This document shows positions 27,128-36,014 of a stretch of 64,000 nucleotides of DNA, piece after piece. The position numbers and the translations under genes were made by a program. The notes beneath the pieces were generated by a model. It saw only the letters and a program-made list of their open reading frames with translations. It was not told the DNA's origin and ran no database searches. The stretch is taken from positions 1-64,000 of the forward strand of contig JANOJL010000049.1 in the NCBI GenBank assembly GCA_031418715.1, written 5' to 3'. Source of the stretch: JANMDU01 sp031418715. Lineage in GTDB: Bacteria > Pseudomonadota > Gammaproteobacteria > Burkholderiales > Burkholderiaceae_C. Position 1 is the stretch's first letter. Every line of letters starts with the position of its first letter.

Positions 27128-27487
27128 ATGCTGAACAAAAAAGACCAGCGTGTGCGTCGTGCGCGTCAGACGCGCATCCGCATCGCTACCCAAGGTGTTG
27201 CCCGCTTGTCGGTCAACCGCACCAACCTGCACATCTATGCGCAAGTGATCTCTGGCGACGGCACCAAAGTGTTAGCGTCGGCATCTACGGCGGAAGCTGA
27301 TGTGTCAAAGGCACTCGATGGCAAAGGCAGCAATGCCGCAGCCGCAACCGCCGTGGGAAAGCGTATCGCTGAAAAAGCGATAGCAGCTGGCGTAGACAAG
27401 GTGGCGTTTGACCGCGCTGGTTTTGCCTACCACGGCCGCGTTAAAGCGCTGGCTGAAGCTGCCCGCGAAGCTGGTTTGCAGTTCTAA
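27128..27487 (+). CDS. rplR: 50S ribosomal protein L18
   Basis: A 119-aa 5S rRNA-binding protein with RLSVNRTNLHIYAQVISGDG and the C-terminal FDRAGFAYHGRVKALAEAAR. The start MLNKKDQRVRRARQTR follows AAGGAG. Confidence 0.98.
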   Translation: MLNKKDQRVRRARQTRIRIATQGVARLSVNRTNLHIYAQVISGDGTKVLASASTAEADVSKALDGKGSNAAAATAVGKRIAEKAIAAGVDKVAFDRAGFAYHGRVKALAEAAREAGLQF

Positions 27488-27513
27488 GCGCAAGCGATAT
27501 AAGCGAGAAATTA

Positions 27514-28032
27514 ATGGCTAAATTACAAGCAAATACTCCCGCCGCAGGTCCAGAAGATGGCATGCGCGAGAAGATGATCGCTGTGAACCGTGTGACCAAA
27601 GTGGTCAAGGGCGGTCGCATTTTGGGCTTTGCAGCTTTGACCGTGGTTGGTGATGGCGATGGCCGCGTTGGCATGGGTAAAGGTAAATCTAAAGAAGTGC
27701 CAGTGGCTGTGCAAAAGGCAATGGAGCAAGCGCGTCACGACATGCTCAAGTGCAACCTGAAAAATGGCACGATTCACCACCGCGTCTATGGTTCGCATGG
27801 CGCTTCCAACGTCATGATGGCACCGGCTCCAAAAGGCACCGGTATCATTGCAGGCGGACCCATGCGTGCTGTTTTTGAGGTGATGGGCATCACCGATATC
27901 GTGGCAAAAAGCCATGGTTCCACCAACCCTTACAACCTCGTTCGTGCGACTCTAGATGCATTGGAAAAGTCCACGACTGCAGGCCAAGTGGCTGCCAAGC
28001 GTGGTAAGAGCGTTGAAGAGCTGTTTGCCTGA
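27514..28032 (+). CDS. rpsE: 30S ribosomal protein S5
   Basis: 172 aa: an N-terminal double-stranded-RNA-binding fold (EKMIAVNRVTKVVKGGRI, FAALTVVGDGDGRVGMGKGK) and a C-terminal domain with KGTGIIAGGPMRAVFEVMGI. S5 takes part in translational accuracy. Confidence 0.98.
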   Translation: MAKLQANTPAAGPEDGMREKMIAVNRVTKVVKGGRILGFAALTVVGDGDGRVGMGKGKSKEVPVAVQKAMEQARHDMLKCNLKNGTIHHRVYGSHGASNVMMAPAPKGTGIIAGGPMRAVFEVMGITDIVAKSHGSTNPYNLVRATLDALEKSTTAGQVAAKRGKSVEELFA

Positions 28033-28043
28033 CTGGAATCATC

Positions 28044-28226
28044 ATGACAACACAAGCTAAAGTTAAAGTGCAACTCGTTCGCAGCCCAATCAGCTGTAAA
28101 GAATCTCATCGTGCAACTGTGCGCGGTCTTGGTTTGCGCAAAATTAATTCTGTTTCCGAACTTGAAGACACGCCCGCAGTGCGCGGCATGATCAACAAGA
28201 TCAGCTATCTGGTCAAGGTGCTCTGA
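28044..28226 (+). CDS. rpmD: 50S ribosomal protein L30
   Basis: 60 aa, KVQLVRSPISCKESHRATV then VRGLGLRKINS; the short bacterial form. The last base of its stop codon is the first base of the rplO start, so translation is coupled. Confidence 0.97.
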   Translation: MTTQAKVKVQLVRSPISCKESHRATVRGLGLRKINSVSELEDTPAVRGMINKISYLVKVL

Positions 28227-28657
28227 TGCAACTCAATACCATCTCTCCAGCAGACGGTGCTAACAAAGCCCGTCGTCGTGTCGGTCGCGGTATCGGTTCT
28301 GGCCTAGGCAAGACCGCAGGTCGTGGCCACAAAGGTCAAAAATCACGTTCAGGTGGTTACCACAAGGTTGGTTTTGAAGGCGGTCAAATGCCTTTGCAGC
28401 GTCGCTTACCTAAACGTGGTTTTAAATCTCGCACTTTGGCTTTCAATGCTGAGATCACTTTAACAACGCTCGAAAAATTGGGTGCTTCTGAAGTGGACAT
28501 GCTCAGCCTAAAGCAGGCTGGCCTTGTAGGTCAAATGATCAAGGTTGTTAAAGTGGTCAAATCTGGTTCGCTTACCAAAGCTGTCAAGTTGACGGGTATT
28601 GGCGCAACTGCCGGTGCTAAAGCAGCTATTGAAGCTCTTGGCGGCTCCTTGGTTTGA
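28226..28657 (+). CDS. rplO: 50S ribosomal protein L15
   Basis: A 143-aa late-assembly protein with a Gly/Arg-rich N-terminus (RRRVGRGIGSGLGKTAGRG, GHKGQKSRSG) and a compact C-terminal domain. It overlaps the rpmD stop by one base and precedes secY as in most bacteria. Confidence 0.98.
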   Translation: MQLNTISPADGANKARRRVGRGIGSGLGKTAGRGHKGQKSRSGGYHKVGFEGGQMPLQRRLPKRGFKSRTLAFNAEITLTTLEKLGASEVDMLSLKQAGLVGQMIKVVKVVKSGSLTKAVKLTGIGATAGAKAAIEALGGSLV

Positions 28658-28685
28658 TCGCAAGACGAAAGAAAGCTGGTTTCTA

Positions 28686-29996
28686 GTGGCAACCAATTCT
28701 TCTGCAATTGCAAAAACTGGCAAGTTCGGTGACCTGCGTCGCCGACTCGTCTTTTTGTTGCTGGCACTGGTTGTGTACCGAATCGGTACGCATATTCCTG
28801 TGCCGGGGATTGATCCCACTCAATTGAAGGCTTTGTTTCAAGGTCAGCAAGGTGGAATTCTAGGCCTAGTCAATATGTTTTCGGGCGGCGCTTTATCTAG
28901 ATTCAGCGTGTTGGCTCTGGGCATCATGCCTTATATTTCTGCCTCGATCATCATGCAATTGCTCACCTATGTGGTGCCCACATTTGAGCAATTAAAAAAA
29001 GAAGGCGAAGCAGGTCGCCGCAAGATTACGCAATACACGCGTTACAGCACTTTGGGCTTGGCTTTATTCCAGTCTCTGGGTATTGCAATGGCGCTAGAAG
29101 GTTCGGCTGGTTTGGTTTTGGAGCCGGGTGTAGCTTTCCGTATTGCCACTGTGATCAGTCTGACTGCCGGCACGATGTTTTTGATGTGGTTGGGAGAGCA
29201 AATCACCGAGCGTGGTTTAGGTAACGGAATTTCGATTCTGATTTTTGCGGGTATTGCAGCTGGGTTGCCAAGCGCGATTGGCGGTTTACTGGAGCTGGTG
29301 CGCACGGGTGCAATGAGTATCATTGTGGCTATCGTGATCGTTGCTTTGGTGGTATTGGTCACTTATTTTGTGGTGTTTGTTGAGCGTGGTCAGCGTAAGA
29401 TTCTTGTGAACTATGCGCGTCGTCAAGTTGGCAATAAGGTGTATGGCGGCCAGTCTTCCCATCTGCCATTGAAGCTCAACATGGCGGGTGTGATTCCTCC
29501 GATTTTTGCTTCATCGATTATCTTGCTACCAACAACAGTCGTGACTTGGTTCAGCGCTGGAGAGTCGATGCGTTGGCTCAAAGATATTGCTGGCATGTTG
29601 ACACCCGGCCAGCCGATCTACATCTTGTTCTATGCAGCAGCGATTATTTTCTTCTGTTTCTTTTACACGGCATTGGTTTTCAACAGCCGCGAGACCGCAG
29701 ACAATTTGAAGAAGAGCGGTGCGTTCATCCCCGGCATCCGCCCTGGTGACCAAACTGCTCGCTACATCGACAAGATTTTGCTCAGGCTGACATTCGTCGG
29801 TGCAATGTACATCACGGCAGTGTGCTTGTTGCCTGAGTTTTTGATTCTGAAATACAACGTTCCTTTCTATTTTGGCGGTACTTCGCTGCTGATCATTGTG
29901 GTAGTTACCATGGATTTCATGGCGCAAGTTCAAAACTACATGATGAGTCAGCAATACGAATCGCTACTTAAAAAAGCGAATTTCAAAACGTCCTGA
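28686..29996 (+). CDS. secY: Protein translocase subunit SecY
   Basis: The channel-forming subunit of the Sec translocon in the inner membrane. GTG at 28686 gives MATNSSAIAKTGKFGDLRRR, the usual start (436 aa); a longer reading from 28599 overlaps rplO and lacks homology. Signatures are HIPVPGIDPTQL, GIMPYISASIIMQLL and NGISILIFAGI, with about ten hydrophobic helices and the C-terminal basic tail. Its placement in the spc operon ties translocon supply to ribosome synthesis. Confidence 0.97.
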   Translation: MATNSSAIAKTGKFGDLRRRLVFLLLALVVYRIGTHIPVPGIDPTQLKALFQGQQGGILGLVNMFSGGALSRFSVLALGIMPYISASIIMQLLTYVVPTFEQLKKEGEAGRRKITQYTRYSTLGLALFQSLGIAMALEGSAGLVLEPGVAFRIATVISLTAGTMFLMWLGEQITERGLGNGISILIFAGIAAGLPSAIGGLLELVRTGAMSIIVAIVIVALVVLVTYFVVFVERGQRKILVNYARRQVGNKVYGGQSSHLPLKLNMAGVIPPIFASSIILLPTTVVTWFSAGESMRWLKDIAGMLTPGQPIYILFYAAAIIFFCFFYTALVFNSRETADNLKKSGAFIPGIRPGDQTARYIDKILLRLTFVGAMYITAVCLLPEFLILKYNVPFYFGGTSLLIIVVVTMDFMAQVQNYMMSQQYESLLKKANFKTS

Positions 29997-30017
29997 TCTA
30001 TTGATAAGGGCTGAGAA

Positions 30018-30236
30018 ATGTCAAAAGATGATGTTATTCAAATGGCCGGTGAAATTGTGGAAAATCTCCCCAATGCCACTTTCCGTGTGAAGTTGGAAAA
30101 CGGGCACATTGTGCTTGGGCATATTTCAGGCAAGATGCGGATGCATTACATTCGTATCTTGCCCGGTGACAAAGTCACTGTGGAATTGACGCCCTATGAT
30201 TTGTCGCGTGCACGTATCGTGTTTCGCGCCAAGTGA
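30018..30236 (+). CDS. infA: Translation initiation factor IF-1
   Basis: 72 aa, an S1/OB-fold protein that occupies the A site during initiation: MSKDDVIQMAGEIVENLPNA, LENGHIVLGHISGKMRMHYI, PGDKVTVELTPYDLSRARI. It lies between secY and rpmJ, the usual Burkholderiales position. Confidence 0.98.
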   Translation: MSKDDVIQMAGEIVENLPNATFRVKLENGHIVLGHISGKMRMHYIRILPGDKVTVELTPYDLSRARIVFRAK

Positions 30237-30265
30237 TTTGATCGAATAAGTTTTAGGAGAACGAC

Positions 30266-30379
30266 ATGAAAGTTTCGGCTTCAGTCAAGAAGATTTGCCG
30301 CAATTGTAAAATTATCCGTCGCCGTGGCGTGGTTCGTGTGATCTGTACAGATCCGCGCCACAAACAGCGTCAGGGTTGA
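30266..30379 (+). CDS. rpmJ: 50S ribosomal protein L36
   Basis: A 37-aa protein, MKVSASVKKICRNCKIIRRR and onward to KQRQG, with the zinc ligands Cys11, Cys14, Cys27 and His32 of the zinc-binding form. The ribosome-binding site AGGAG lies 7 nt before the ATG. Confidence 0.97.
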   Translation: MKVSASVKKICRNCKIIRRRGVVRVICTDPRHKQRQG

Positions 30380-30414
30380 TTTTCATTCACGAATTGAAAG
30401 TTTAGAGGACTGGT

Positions 30415-30780
30415 ATGGCACGTATAGCTGGTATCAATATTCCGCCGCATCAACACGCTGAAATTGGCCTCACGGCTATTTTCGGTATTGGTCGCACCAC
30501 TGCACGCAAAATTTGCGAGGCCACTGGCATCGCATGTTCCAAGAAAGTCAAAGATTTCACCGATGGCGATCTGGAAAAGATCCGTGATGCCATCGCTGGT
30601 ATGACGATTGAGGGCGATTTGCGTCGCGAAACCACGATGAACATCAAGCGTTTGATGGACATTGGTTGCTACCGTGGCTTCCGCCATCGCCGTGGCCTGC
30701 CAGTTCGTGGTCAGCGTACTCGCACAAACGCACGCACCCGTAAGGGTCCGCGTCGTGCAGCGCAGTCCTTGAAAAAATAA
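30415..30780 (+). CDS. rpsM: 30S ribosomal protein S13
   Basis: 121 aa at the 30S head: MARIAGINIPPHQHAEIGLT, GIGRTTARKICEATGI (helix-two-turns-helix) and the basic tail RGLPVRGQRTRTNARTRKG. Confidence 0.98.
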   Translation: MARIAGINIPPHQHAEIGLTAIFGIGRTTARKICEATGIACSKKVKDFTDGDLEKIRDAIAGMTIEGDLRRETTMNIKRLMDIGCYRGFRHRRGLPVRGQRTRTNARTRKGPRRAAQSLKK

Positions 30781-30802
30781 AGCCTGTTAAGAGAGAAACA
30801 AT

Positions 30803-31210
30803 ATGGCTAAACAGCAAGCATCCGCCGCCGCATCAACGCGTGTGCGCAAGAAAGTCCGCAAAAATATTGCTGACGGTATTGCACACGTTCACGCGTCGTT
30901 CAATAACACCATCATCACGATCACTGATCGCCAGGGCAACGCCTTGTCGTGGGCATCGTCCGGTGGACAAGGTTTCAAGGGCTCACGCAAGTCCACCCCG
31001 TTCGCAGCCCAGGTGGCTTCCGAGCAGGCTGGTCGCGCTGCCATGGAGCAGGGCATCAAGAACCTTGATGTCGAGATCAAAGGCCCAGGTCCAGGTCGTG
31101 AATCTTCTGTGCGTGCTTTGGGTGCTCTTGGCATCCGCATCACATCGATTCGTGACGTCACGCCTGTGCCGCATAACGGCTGCCGCCCTCAGAAGCGTCG
31201 TCGCATCTAA
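30803..31210 (+). CDS. rpsK: 30S ribosomal protein S11
   Basis: 135 aa; IAHVHASFNNTIITITDRQG, KSTPFAAQVASEQAGRAAME and the C-terminal TPVPHNGCRPQKRRRI are diagnostic. It is followed by a hairpin and a -10-like element before rpsD. Confidence 0.98.
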   Translation: MAKQQASAAASTRVRKKVRKNIADGIAHVHASFNNTIITITDRQGNALSWASSGGQGFKGSRKSTPFAAQVASEQAGRAAMEQGIKNLDVEIKGPGPGRESSVRALGALGIRITSIRDVTPVPHNGCRPQKRRRI

Positions 31211-31225
31211 TTTGTTCCCGGCCCG

Positions 31226-31260
31226 TGCCGCGTTTTGTGCCTAAGGCATAAAACGCGGCA
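31226..31260 (+). terminator. Strong hairpin between rpsK and rpsD
   Basis: Bases 31226-31241 pair with 31245-31260 (16 bp including one G-U) around a 3-nt loop. No long U-tract follows, so it may be an attenuator, an RNA processing site or a weak terminator. TATAAT at 31266-31271 immediately downstream suggests a fresh start for rpsD-rpoA-rplQ. Confidence 0.5.
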
Positions 31261-31265
31261 TTGGC

Positions 31266-31271
31266 TATAAT
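31266..31271 (+). promoter_or_regulatory. Possible -10 element upstream of rpsD
   Basis: A consensus TATAAT lies 127 nt before the rpsD GTG. A clear -35 is not visible because the matching position falls inside the hairpin stem. Confidence 0.4.
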
Positions 31272-31397
31272 AGTGGGTTGCACTGGATTTTCAGTGCCAA
31301 TCCGCAAAGCCCACCGCCAGCATTGTCTCAATGGACTATTTGAACTTTGCCGGCTCCCGCAGCAAGTCCTGCGGCAGTAACATCAAGGAAAATCAAA

Positions 31398-32021
31398 GTG
31401 GCACGTCTCCTAGGCCCCAAGGCCAAACTCTCTCGCCGTGAAGGCACGGATCTGTTTCTCAAAAGCGCTCGTCGCGCGATTGCTGACAAGTCTAAATTCG
31501 ACACCAAGCCCGGCCAACATGGCCGTACCAGTGGTCAACGCACCTCTGACTTTGGTTTGCAGCTGCGCGAAAAACAAAAAGTCAAGCGCATGTATGGTGT
31601 GTTGGAGCGCCAGTTCCGTCGCTACTTTGAAGAAGCAGATCGCCGCCGTGGCAACACAGGTGCCAATTTGCTGTTCATCCTTGAATCTCGCTTTGACAAC
31701 GTTGTCTACCGCATGGGCTTTGCCTCCACCCGCGCTGAAGCGCGTCAGTTGGTGTCGCACAAAGCGATTTTGGTTAACGGCAAGCCAGTGAACATTCCAT
31801 CTATGCTCATCAAAGCCGGCGATGTGATATCCGTGCGCGACAAGAGCAAGAAGCAGGTTCGTATCTCTGAAGCCCTGCAGTTGGCCGGCCAAATTGGCTT
31901 CCCAGCTTGGGTTGAAGTGAATGCCGACAAGACAGAAGGTACGTTCAAGAAATCGCCTGACCGCGACGAATTCGCTTCCGACATCAATGAATCGTTGATC
32001 GTCGAACTGTATTCACGTTAA
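31398..32021 (+). CDS. rpsD: 30S ribosomal protein S4
   Basis: 207 aa from the GTG at 31398 (MARLLGPKAKLSRREGTDLF), preceded by AAGGAAAA. It contains the S4 RNA-binding domain (NVVYRMGFASTRAEARQLVS, HKAILVNGKPVNIPSMLIKA). In many bacteria S4 represses its own operon through a structured leader; the 187-nt leader here holds a hairpin but its role is untested. The longer reading from 31347 is upstream leader. Confidence 0.97.
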   Translation: MARLLGPKAKLSRREGTDLFLKSARRAIADKSKFDTKPGQHGRTSGQRTSDFGLQLREKQKVKRMYGVLERQFRRYFEEADRRRGNTGANLLFILESRFDNVVYRMGFASTRAEARQLVSHKAILVNGKPVNIPSMLIKAGDVISVRDKSKKQVRISEALQLAGQIGFPAWVEVNADKTEGTFKKSPDRDEFASDINESLIVELYSR

Positions 32022-32028
32022 CTTTGAT

Positions 32029-32052
32029 GACACCTTGCTCTTGCAAGGTGTC
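32029..32052 (+). promoter_or_regulatory. Hairpin between rpsD and rpoA
   Basis: Perfect 10-bp arms GACACCTTGC (32029-32038) and GCAAGGTGTC (32043-32052) with a 4-nt loop. No U-tract follows, so it is more likely an RNA stability or processing element than a full terminator. Confidence 0.5.
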
Positions 32053-32133
32053 TCAGCCCCCTCGTACAGACGTGTACGAAGGATTCCAGCTTTATCGGTG
32101 TAACGAGCCGAGAGCACACACAAGGAAGAATGC

Positions 32134-33123
32134 ATGCAAACCAATCTGCTCAAACCCAAGACGATCCAAGTAGAACAGCTCGGCGTTAACAAAGCCAAAG
32201 TCACCCTCGAACCTTTCGAGCGCGGCTATGGCCATACGCTGGGTAACGCACTGCGCCGCGTTCTCTTGTCGTCCATGGTGGGCTATGCGCCAACGGAAGT
32301 GACAATTGCAGGTGTCCTGCATGAGTTTTCGACCATCGATGGTGTGCAAGAAGACGCTGTCAATATCATGCTCAATTTGAAGGGCGTGGTCTTTAAGCTG
32401 CACAACCGTGACGAAGTCACCCTCTCGCTGCGCAAAGATGGCGAAGGCGTCGTGAGTGCTGGCGATATCCAAACTCCGCACGACGTTGAAATCATCAATC
32501 CTGAGCATGTGATCGCGCATCTGTCGCAAGGCGGCAAGCTTGATATCCAGATCAAGGTTGAAAAAGGCCGTGGTTATGTGCCTGGTAACGTGCGTCGTTA
32601 TGGCGATGAGCCGAGCAAGTCCATTGGCCGTATCGTGCTCGATGCATCGTTCTCGCCCATCAAGCGCGTGAGCTATGCCGTTGAAAACGCTCGCGTCGAA
32701 CAGCGCACCGATCTCGATAAGCTCGTGATGGAAATCGAAACCAATGGCGCAGTCACAGCAGAAGATGCTGTGCGCGCTTCGGCCAAGATTTTGGTTGAGC
32801 AAATCGCTGTGTTTGCGCAACTCGAAGGTAGCGAACTCGCCGCGTTTGACGCACCAGCGCAGCGCAGCAGTCAACAGTTTGATCCAATTCTGCTCCGCCC
32901 TGTGGACGAGTTGGAGCTCACCGTGCGCTCAGCCAACTGCCTCAAAGCAGAAAACATTTACTACATCGGTGATCTGATTCAGCGCACCGAGAATGAGTTG
33001 CTCAAGACCCCGAATCTGGGTCGCAAGTCGCTCAATGAAATCAAAGAAGTGCTTGCTTCGCGTGGTCTCACGCTCGGCATGCGTCTTGAGAACTGGCCAC
33101 CGGCTGGTTTGGATAAGCGCTGA
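32134..33123 (+). CDS. rpoA: RNA polymerase alpha subunit
   Basis: 329 aa. The N-terminal assembly domain includes KVTLEPFERGYGHTLGNALR and VLLSSMVGYAPTEV; a linker precedes the C-terminal domain that binds UP elements and activators (ELELTVRSANCLKAENIYYI, LLKTPNLGRKSLNEIKE). All parts are present and of standard length. Confidence 0.99.
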   Translation: MQTNLLKPKTIQVEQLGVNKAKVTLEPFERGYGHTLGNALRRVLLSSMVGYAPTEVTIAGVLHEFSTIDGVQEDAVNIMLNLKGVVFKLHNRDEVTLSLRKDGEGVVSAGDIQTPHDVEIINPEHVIAHLSQGGKLDIQIKVEKGRGYVPGNVRRYGDEPSKSIGRIVLDASFSPIKRVSYAVENARVEQRTDLDKLVMEIETNGAVTAEDAVRASAKILVEQIAVFAQLEGSELAAFDAPAQRSSQQFDPILLRPVDELELTVRSANCLKAENIYYIGDLIQRTENELLKTPNLGRKSLNEIKEVLASRGLTLGMRLENWPPAGLDKR

Positions 33124-33197
33124 TTTAGTCAGCAGCAAAGTGCACCAGCGCGTACCTGATACGGCGCGCTGTTTAAACAATTGAAAGGAAAAGCACC

Positions 33198-33587
33198 ATG
33201 CGTCACGGAAGCGGACTTCGTAAACTTAATCGTACCAGCGCCCATCGCCAAGCGATGCTGCGCAACATGATGAACTCGCTGATTCAGCATGAGGCCATCA
33301 AAACAACTCTGCCCAAAGCCAAGGAATTGCGCCGCGTGGTTGAGCCCATGATCACTTTGGCCAAGGTCAAAAGCGTGGCCAATATGCGCCTTGCATTTGC
33401 CCGCCTGCGTGACCGTGATTCGGTTACCAAGTTGTTTGCTGATCTGGGTCCACGCTTTGCAAAGCGTCCTGGTGGTTACACACGTATCCTGAAAATGGGT
33501 TTCCGTGTGGGCGACAACGCACCGATGGCTTTCGTTGAGTTGGTTGATCGTGCAGATACGTCTGCCGAAGTGCCGACGGCGGAGTAA
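33198..33587 (+). CDS. rplQ: 50S ribosomal protein L17
   Basis: 129 aa: MRHGSGLRKLNRTSAHRQAM, LIQHEAIKTTLPKAKELRRV and GGYTRILKMGFRVGDNAPMA. It is the last gene of the operon; a tRNA gene with its own -10-like element follows. Confidence 0.98.
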   Translation: MRHGSGLRKLNRTSAHRQAMLRNMMNSLIQHEAIKTTLPKAKELRRVVEPMITLAKVKSVANMRLAFARLRDRDSVTKLFADLGPRFAKRPGGYTRILKMGFRVGDNAPMAFVELVDRADTSAEVPTAE

Positions 33588-33656
33588 GAGCAGTATAAAT
33601 ATACTTTGCCGCATTGCAGCAAGCGCTGTTGCAACACGGTAGAATACAAAGATTGA

Positions 33657-33733
<77 letters not shown>

Positions 33734-33767
33734 ACTTAGAAAATCGACAAACTTGTTGATTTTTACT

Positions 33768-33801
33768 AAACGCCAGCTTTTTAGCTGGCGTTTTTCTTTT
33801 T
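33768..33801 (+). terminator. Rho-independent terminator after tRNA-fMet
   Basis: AACGCCAGCT pairs with AGCTGGCGTT across a short T loop, followed by TTTTTCTTTTT. This is a textbook intrinsic terminator ending the tRNA transcript. Confidence 0.9.
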
Positions 33802-33816
33802 GCGGATAATCACCCC

Positions 33817-34266
33817 ATGCGAAAAGCCAAACTCCAATCCGTCACGGTCGGCGGCAATGCCGATGAGATCGAAGCTCAATTTTACGAAGCGCTGTGGGCT
33901 GGCGATATCGACAAACTGATGCGCTGCTGGGCCGATGAGGATGACATCAGCTGCGTGCATCCCGGAGGGCCGCGCACGATGGGCGCGGGTGCGATTCGCT
34001 CAGCCTTTGATGCGATGTTTGCTAACGGTACGATCCGCGCAACACCGCTGCGTGTACGAAAGATTGAGGCACTGTCTTCCAGTGTTCATAGCGTGATTGA
34101 AAAAATTGAAGTGATGACGAACGAGGGTCCGCGAGAAGCCTATGTGATTGCGACCAACGTGTATCACAAGACCGCGCAAGGCTGGCGCTTGGTGGCGCAT
34201 CATGCAAGCCCAGGCACGGCGCGTGAGATGCAGGAATTGAGCGATACGCCGATGGTGTTGCATTGA
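33817..34266 (+). CDS. NTF2/SnoaL-like fold protein
   Basis: A 149-aa protein that looks like a nuclear-transport-factor-2 / ketosteroid-isomerase-like fold: FYEALWAGDIDKLMRCWADE near the start, CVHPGGPRTMGAGAIRSAF in the middle and TNVYHKTAQGWRLVAHHASP at the end. Such proteins bind small molecules or act as minor isomerases; the substrate is unknown. It stands alone after the ribosomal operon terminator. Confidence 0.82.
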   Translation: MRKAKLQSVTVGGNADEIEAQFYEALWAGDIDKLMRCWADEDDISCVHPGGPRTMGAGAIRSAFDAMFANGTIRATPLRVRKIEALSSSVHSVIEKIEVMTNEGPREAYVIATNVYHKTAQGWRLVAHHASPGTAREMQELSDTPMVLH

Positions 34267-34295
34267 AGGCAGTTCACATGGTATTTAAAAGAGCT

Positions 34296-34350
34296 TTTGA
34301 GCAGTTTGCCGTTATAGAATTTGCGCAAGGCGCTATTGAATTAATAGCAA
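34296..34350 (+). repeat. Dispersed repeat, copy 9 (forward)
   Basis: TTTGCCGTTATAGAATTTGCGCA, read here as GCCGTTATAGAATTTGCGCA, is followed by GCTATTGAATTAATAGCA. It lies between two same-strand genes, 38 nt before the next start. Confidence 0.8.
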
Positions 34351-34387
34351 ATCAAGAGCCAGCGAACCTCTGCCACGCAGTGGAATC

Positions 34388-35362
34388 ATGAAGCATTTCC
34401 GCGCTCCCGCATGGCTGCCCGGTGGCCAATTGCAAACCATCTGGCCTGCGCTGTATTCGCAAAACCATGCAGTGCCCAAACCAGCGTTCACCCGCGAGCG
34501 CTGGGCGAGCCCGGATGATGATTTTGTCGATGTTGATTTTTCTACCCATGCTGTCGAGCCGCTTCAACCCATGCTCGTGTTGTTTCACGGATTGGAAGGT
34601 TCGTCGCAGAGCCATTACGCGCAGGCGTTTGCGCAATGGGCACGTGAGCAAGACTTGCCCTATGCCGTGCCGCATTTTCGTGGTTGCAGTGGCGAGATCA
34701 ACCGCGCTCCGCGCGCATATCACTCAGGCGATTTCCAGGAGATTGATTGGATCTTGCGCCGCGTGAAAGCGCGTGATCCGCAGCGTAAGCTCATCGTCGT
34801 GGGCATATCATTGGGTGGCAATGCGCTGATGCGCTGGGCGCAGGAGATGGGCGCGCAAGCATCGAAGGTGGTGCATGCTGTGGCGAGCGTCTGCTCACCG
34901 CTGGATTTGGCCGCAGCTGGGCACGCGATTGGCACGGGTTTTAATCGGCAGGTTTATACCCGCATGTTTCTCAAAACTATGAAGCCCAAAGCGATGGAGC
35001 GCCTCGCCTTGCATCCGAAGTTATTTGACGCAAATGCTTTGCTAGGCAGTCGCGACCTTTATGAGTTTGACAACATCTTCACCGCGCCCTTGCATGGCTT
35101 TAAGAATACAGAAGACTACTGGGCGCGCGCCTCAGCAAAACCGCACATGGCCGACATTCAGATTCCCGCACTCGCGCTGAACGCGAAAAACGACCCCTTC
35201 ATGCCCGCCAGCAGCCTGCCGCAACCCGGCAGCGTAGGCAAGCATGTGACACTCTGGCAGCCCGCGCACGGTGGCCATGTGGGCTTTCCAAGCGGCGCGT
35301 TTCCCGGCCATGTTCACAGCATGCCGCAGGCGGTGGGACAATGGTTACTCGATCACAGCTAG
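34388..35362 (+). CDS. YheT-family alpha/beta hydrolase
   Basis: A 324-aa predicted esterase. It begins with the YheT-type LPGGQLQTIWPALY, then shows LVLFHGLEGSSQSHYAQAF, the nucleophile elbow GISLGGNALMRW (Ser near residue 140) and the C-terminal His in HGGHVGFPSG. These supply a complete catalytic triad. The natural substrate of the family is unknown. The next gene starts 9 nt after its stop, so the two are probably co-transcribed. Confidence 0.92.
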   Translation: MKHFRAPAWLPGGQLQTIWPALYSQNHAVPKPAFTRERWASPDDDFVDVDFSTHAVEPLQPMLVLFHGLEGSSQSHYAQAFAQWAREQDLPYAVPHFRGCSGEINRAPRAYHSGDFQEIDWILRRVKARDPQRKLIVVGISLGGNALMRWAQEMGAQASKVVHAVASVCSPLDLAAAGHAIGTGFNRQVYTRMFLKTMKPKAMERLALHPKLFDANALLGSRDLYEFDNIFTAPLHGFKNTEDYWARASAKPHMADIQIPALALNAKNDPFMPASSLPQPGSVGKHVTLWQPAHGGHVGFPSGAFPGHVHSMPQAVGQWLLDHS

Positions 35363-35371
35363 GTGCAAAAC

Positions 35372-35926
35372 ATGGATGACATCGTTCTCAAAGCCATGGC
35401 CAAATGGCCGAACGTGCCCTCTTGCACCGGCTGGCTGGGCTTGGATACGCGTGGGCAATGGTGGATGCGTGATGACCCGGCGCAGGCACTAGGCGCTTTC
35501 TCAAGTGGTATCGCGGGTGCGAAAGGTTCTCTGCTCGTGCATGACAAACTGATTGCGTTCATTGCTCGCAATTACCTCTGCCAAGAGGCGAGCGCGCAAG
35601 CAGGGCAGTGGTATTTTCAAAACGGACCGCAGCGCGTGTATGTGGAGTTGGAAGCCACGCCTTGGGTCTGGCGTGTACAAAATGATTTTTCAATTCACGC
35701 ACACACGGGGCAGATTTGCAAACCGCAACGCTGCGTTCTCGATGAGCACGGCTGCGCGTATCTTGAAACGGAGCTGGGCTTTGGCCTCATTCATACCCAA
35801 GATATGCTGCTCGTATCAGATGCCATTGAACGTGGCCTGTGGGTGCCGCAAGAGATTGCGCGGCGTGATTTGCCTCAGCGCTTTGGCTATGTGCGTAGCC
35901 CGCAGCATGCACAGAAATTGCTATAA
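35372..35926 (+). CDS. Conserved hypothetical protein (possible DUF2946-type name in databases)
   Basis: 184 aa from the ATG at 35372 (MDDIVLKAMAKWPNVPSCTG); a GTG 9 nt upstream is also in frame. It has WLGLDTRGQWWMRDD, WYFQNGPQRVYVELEATPW and FGLIHTQDMLLVSDAIERG, features I associate with a conserved Burkholderiales protein of unknown function; I am unsure of its DUF number. The last two codons (Leu-Leu) and the stop lie inside a dispersed repeat, so the original C-terminus may have been replaced. Confidence 0.78.
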   Translation: MDDIVLKAMAKWPNVPSCTGWLGLDTRGQWWMRDDPAQALGAFSSGIAGAKGSLLVHDKLIAFIARNYLCQEASAQAGQWYFQNGPQRVYVELEATPWVWRVQNDFSIHAHTGQICKPQRCVLDEHGCAYLETELGFGLIHTQDMLLVSDAIERGLWVPQEIARRDLPQRFGYVRSPQHAQKLL

Positions 35927-35968
35927 AAATAATAGCGTTTAAGGCAGACTTTATAACGGCAAAATGAC
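35918..35968 (-). repeat. Dispersed repeat, copy 10, supplying a stop codon (reverse)
   Basis: TTGCTATAAAAATAATAGC is followed by GACTTTATAACGGCAAAATG. The TAA at 35924-35926 inside the palindromic part ends the upstream gene. Confidence 0.8.
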
Positions 35969-36014
35969 GATTTGGTTTAAATTTTGAGGATACTAAAAGT
36001 AGATGATAGTTAGT

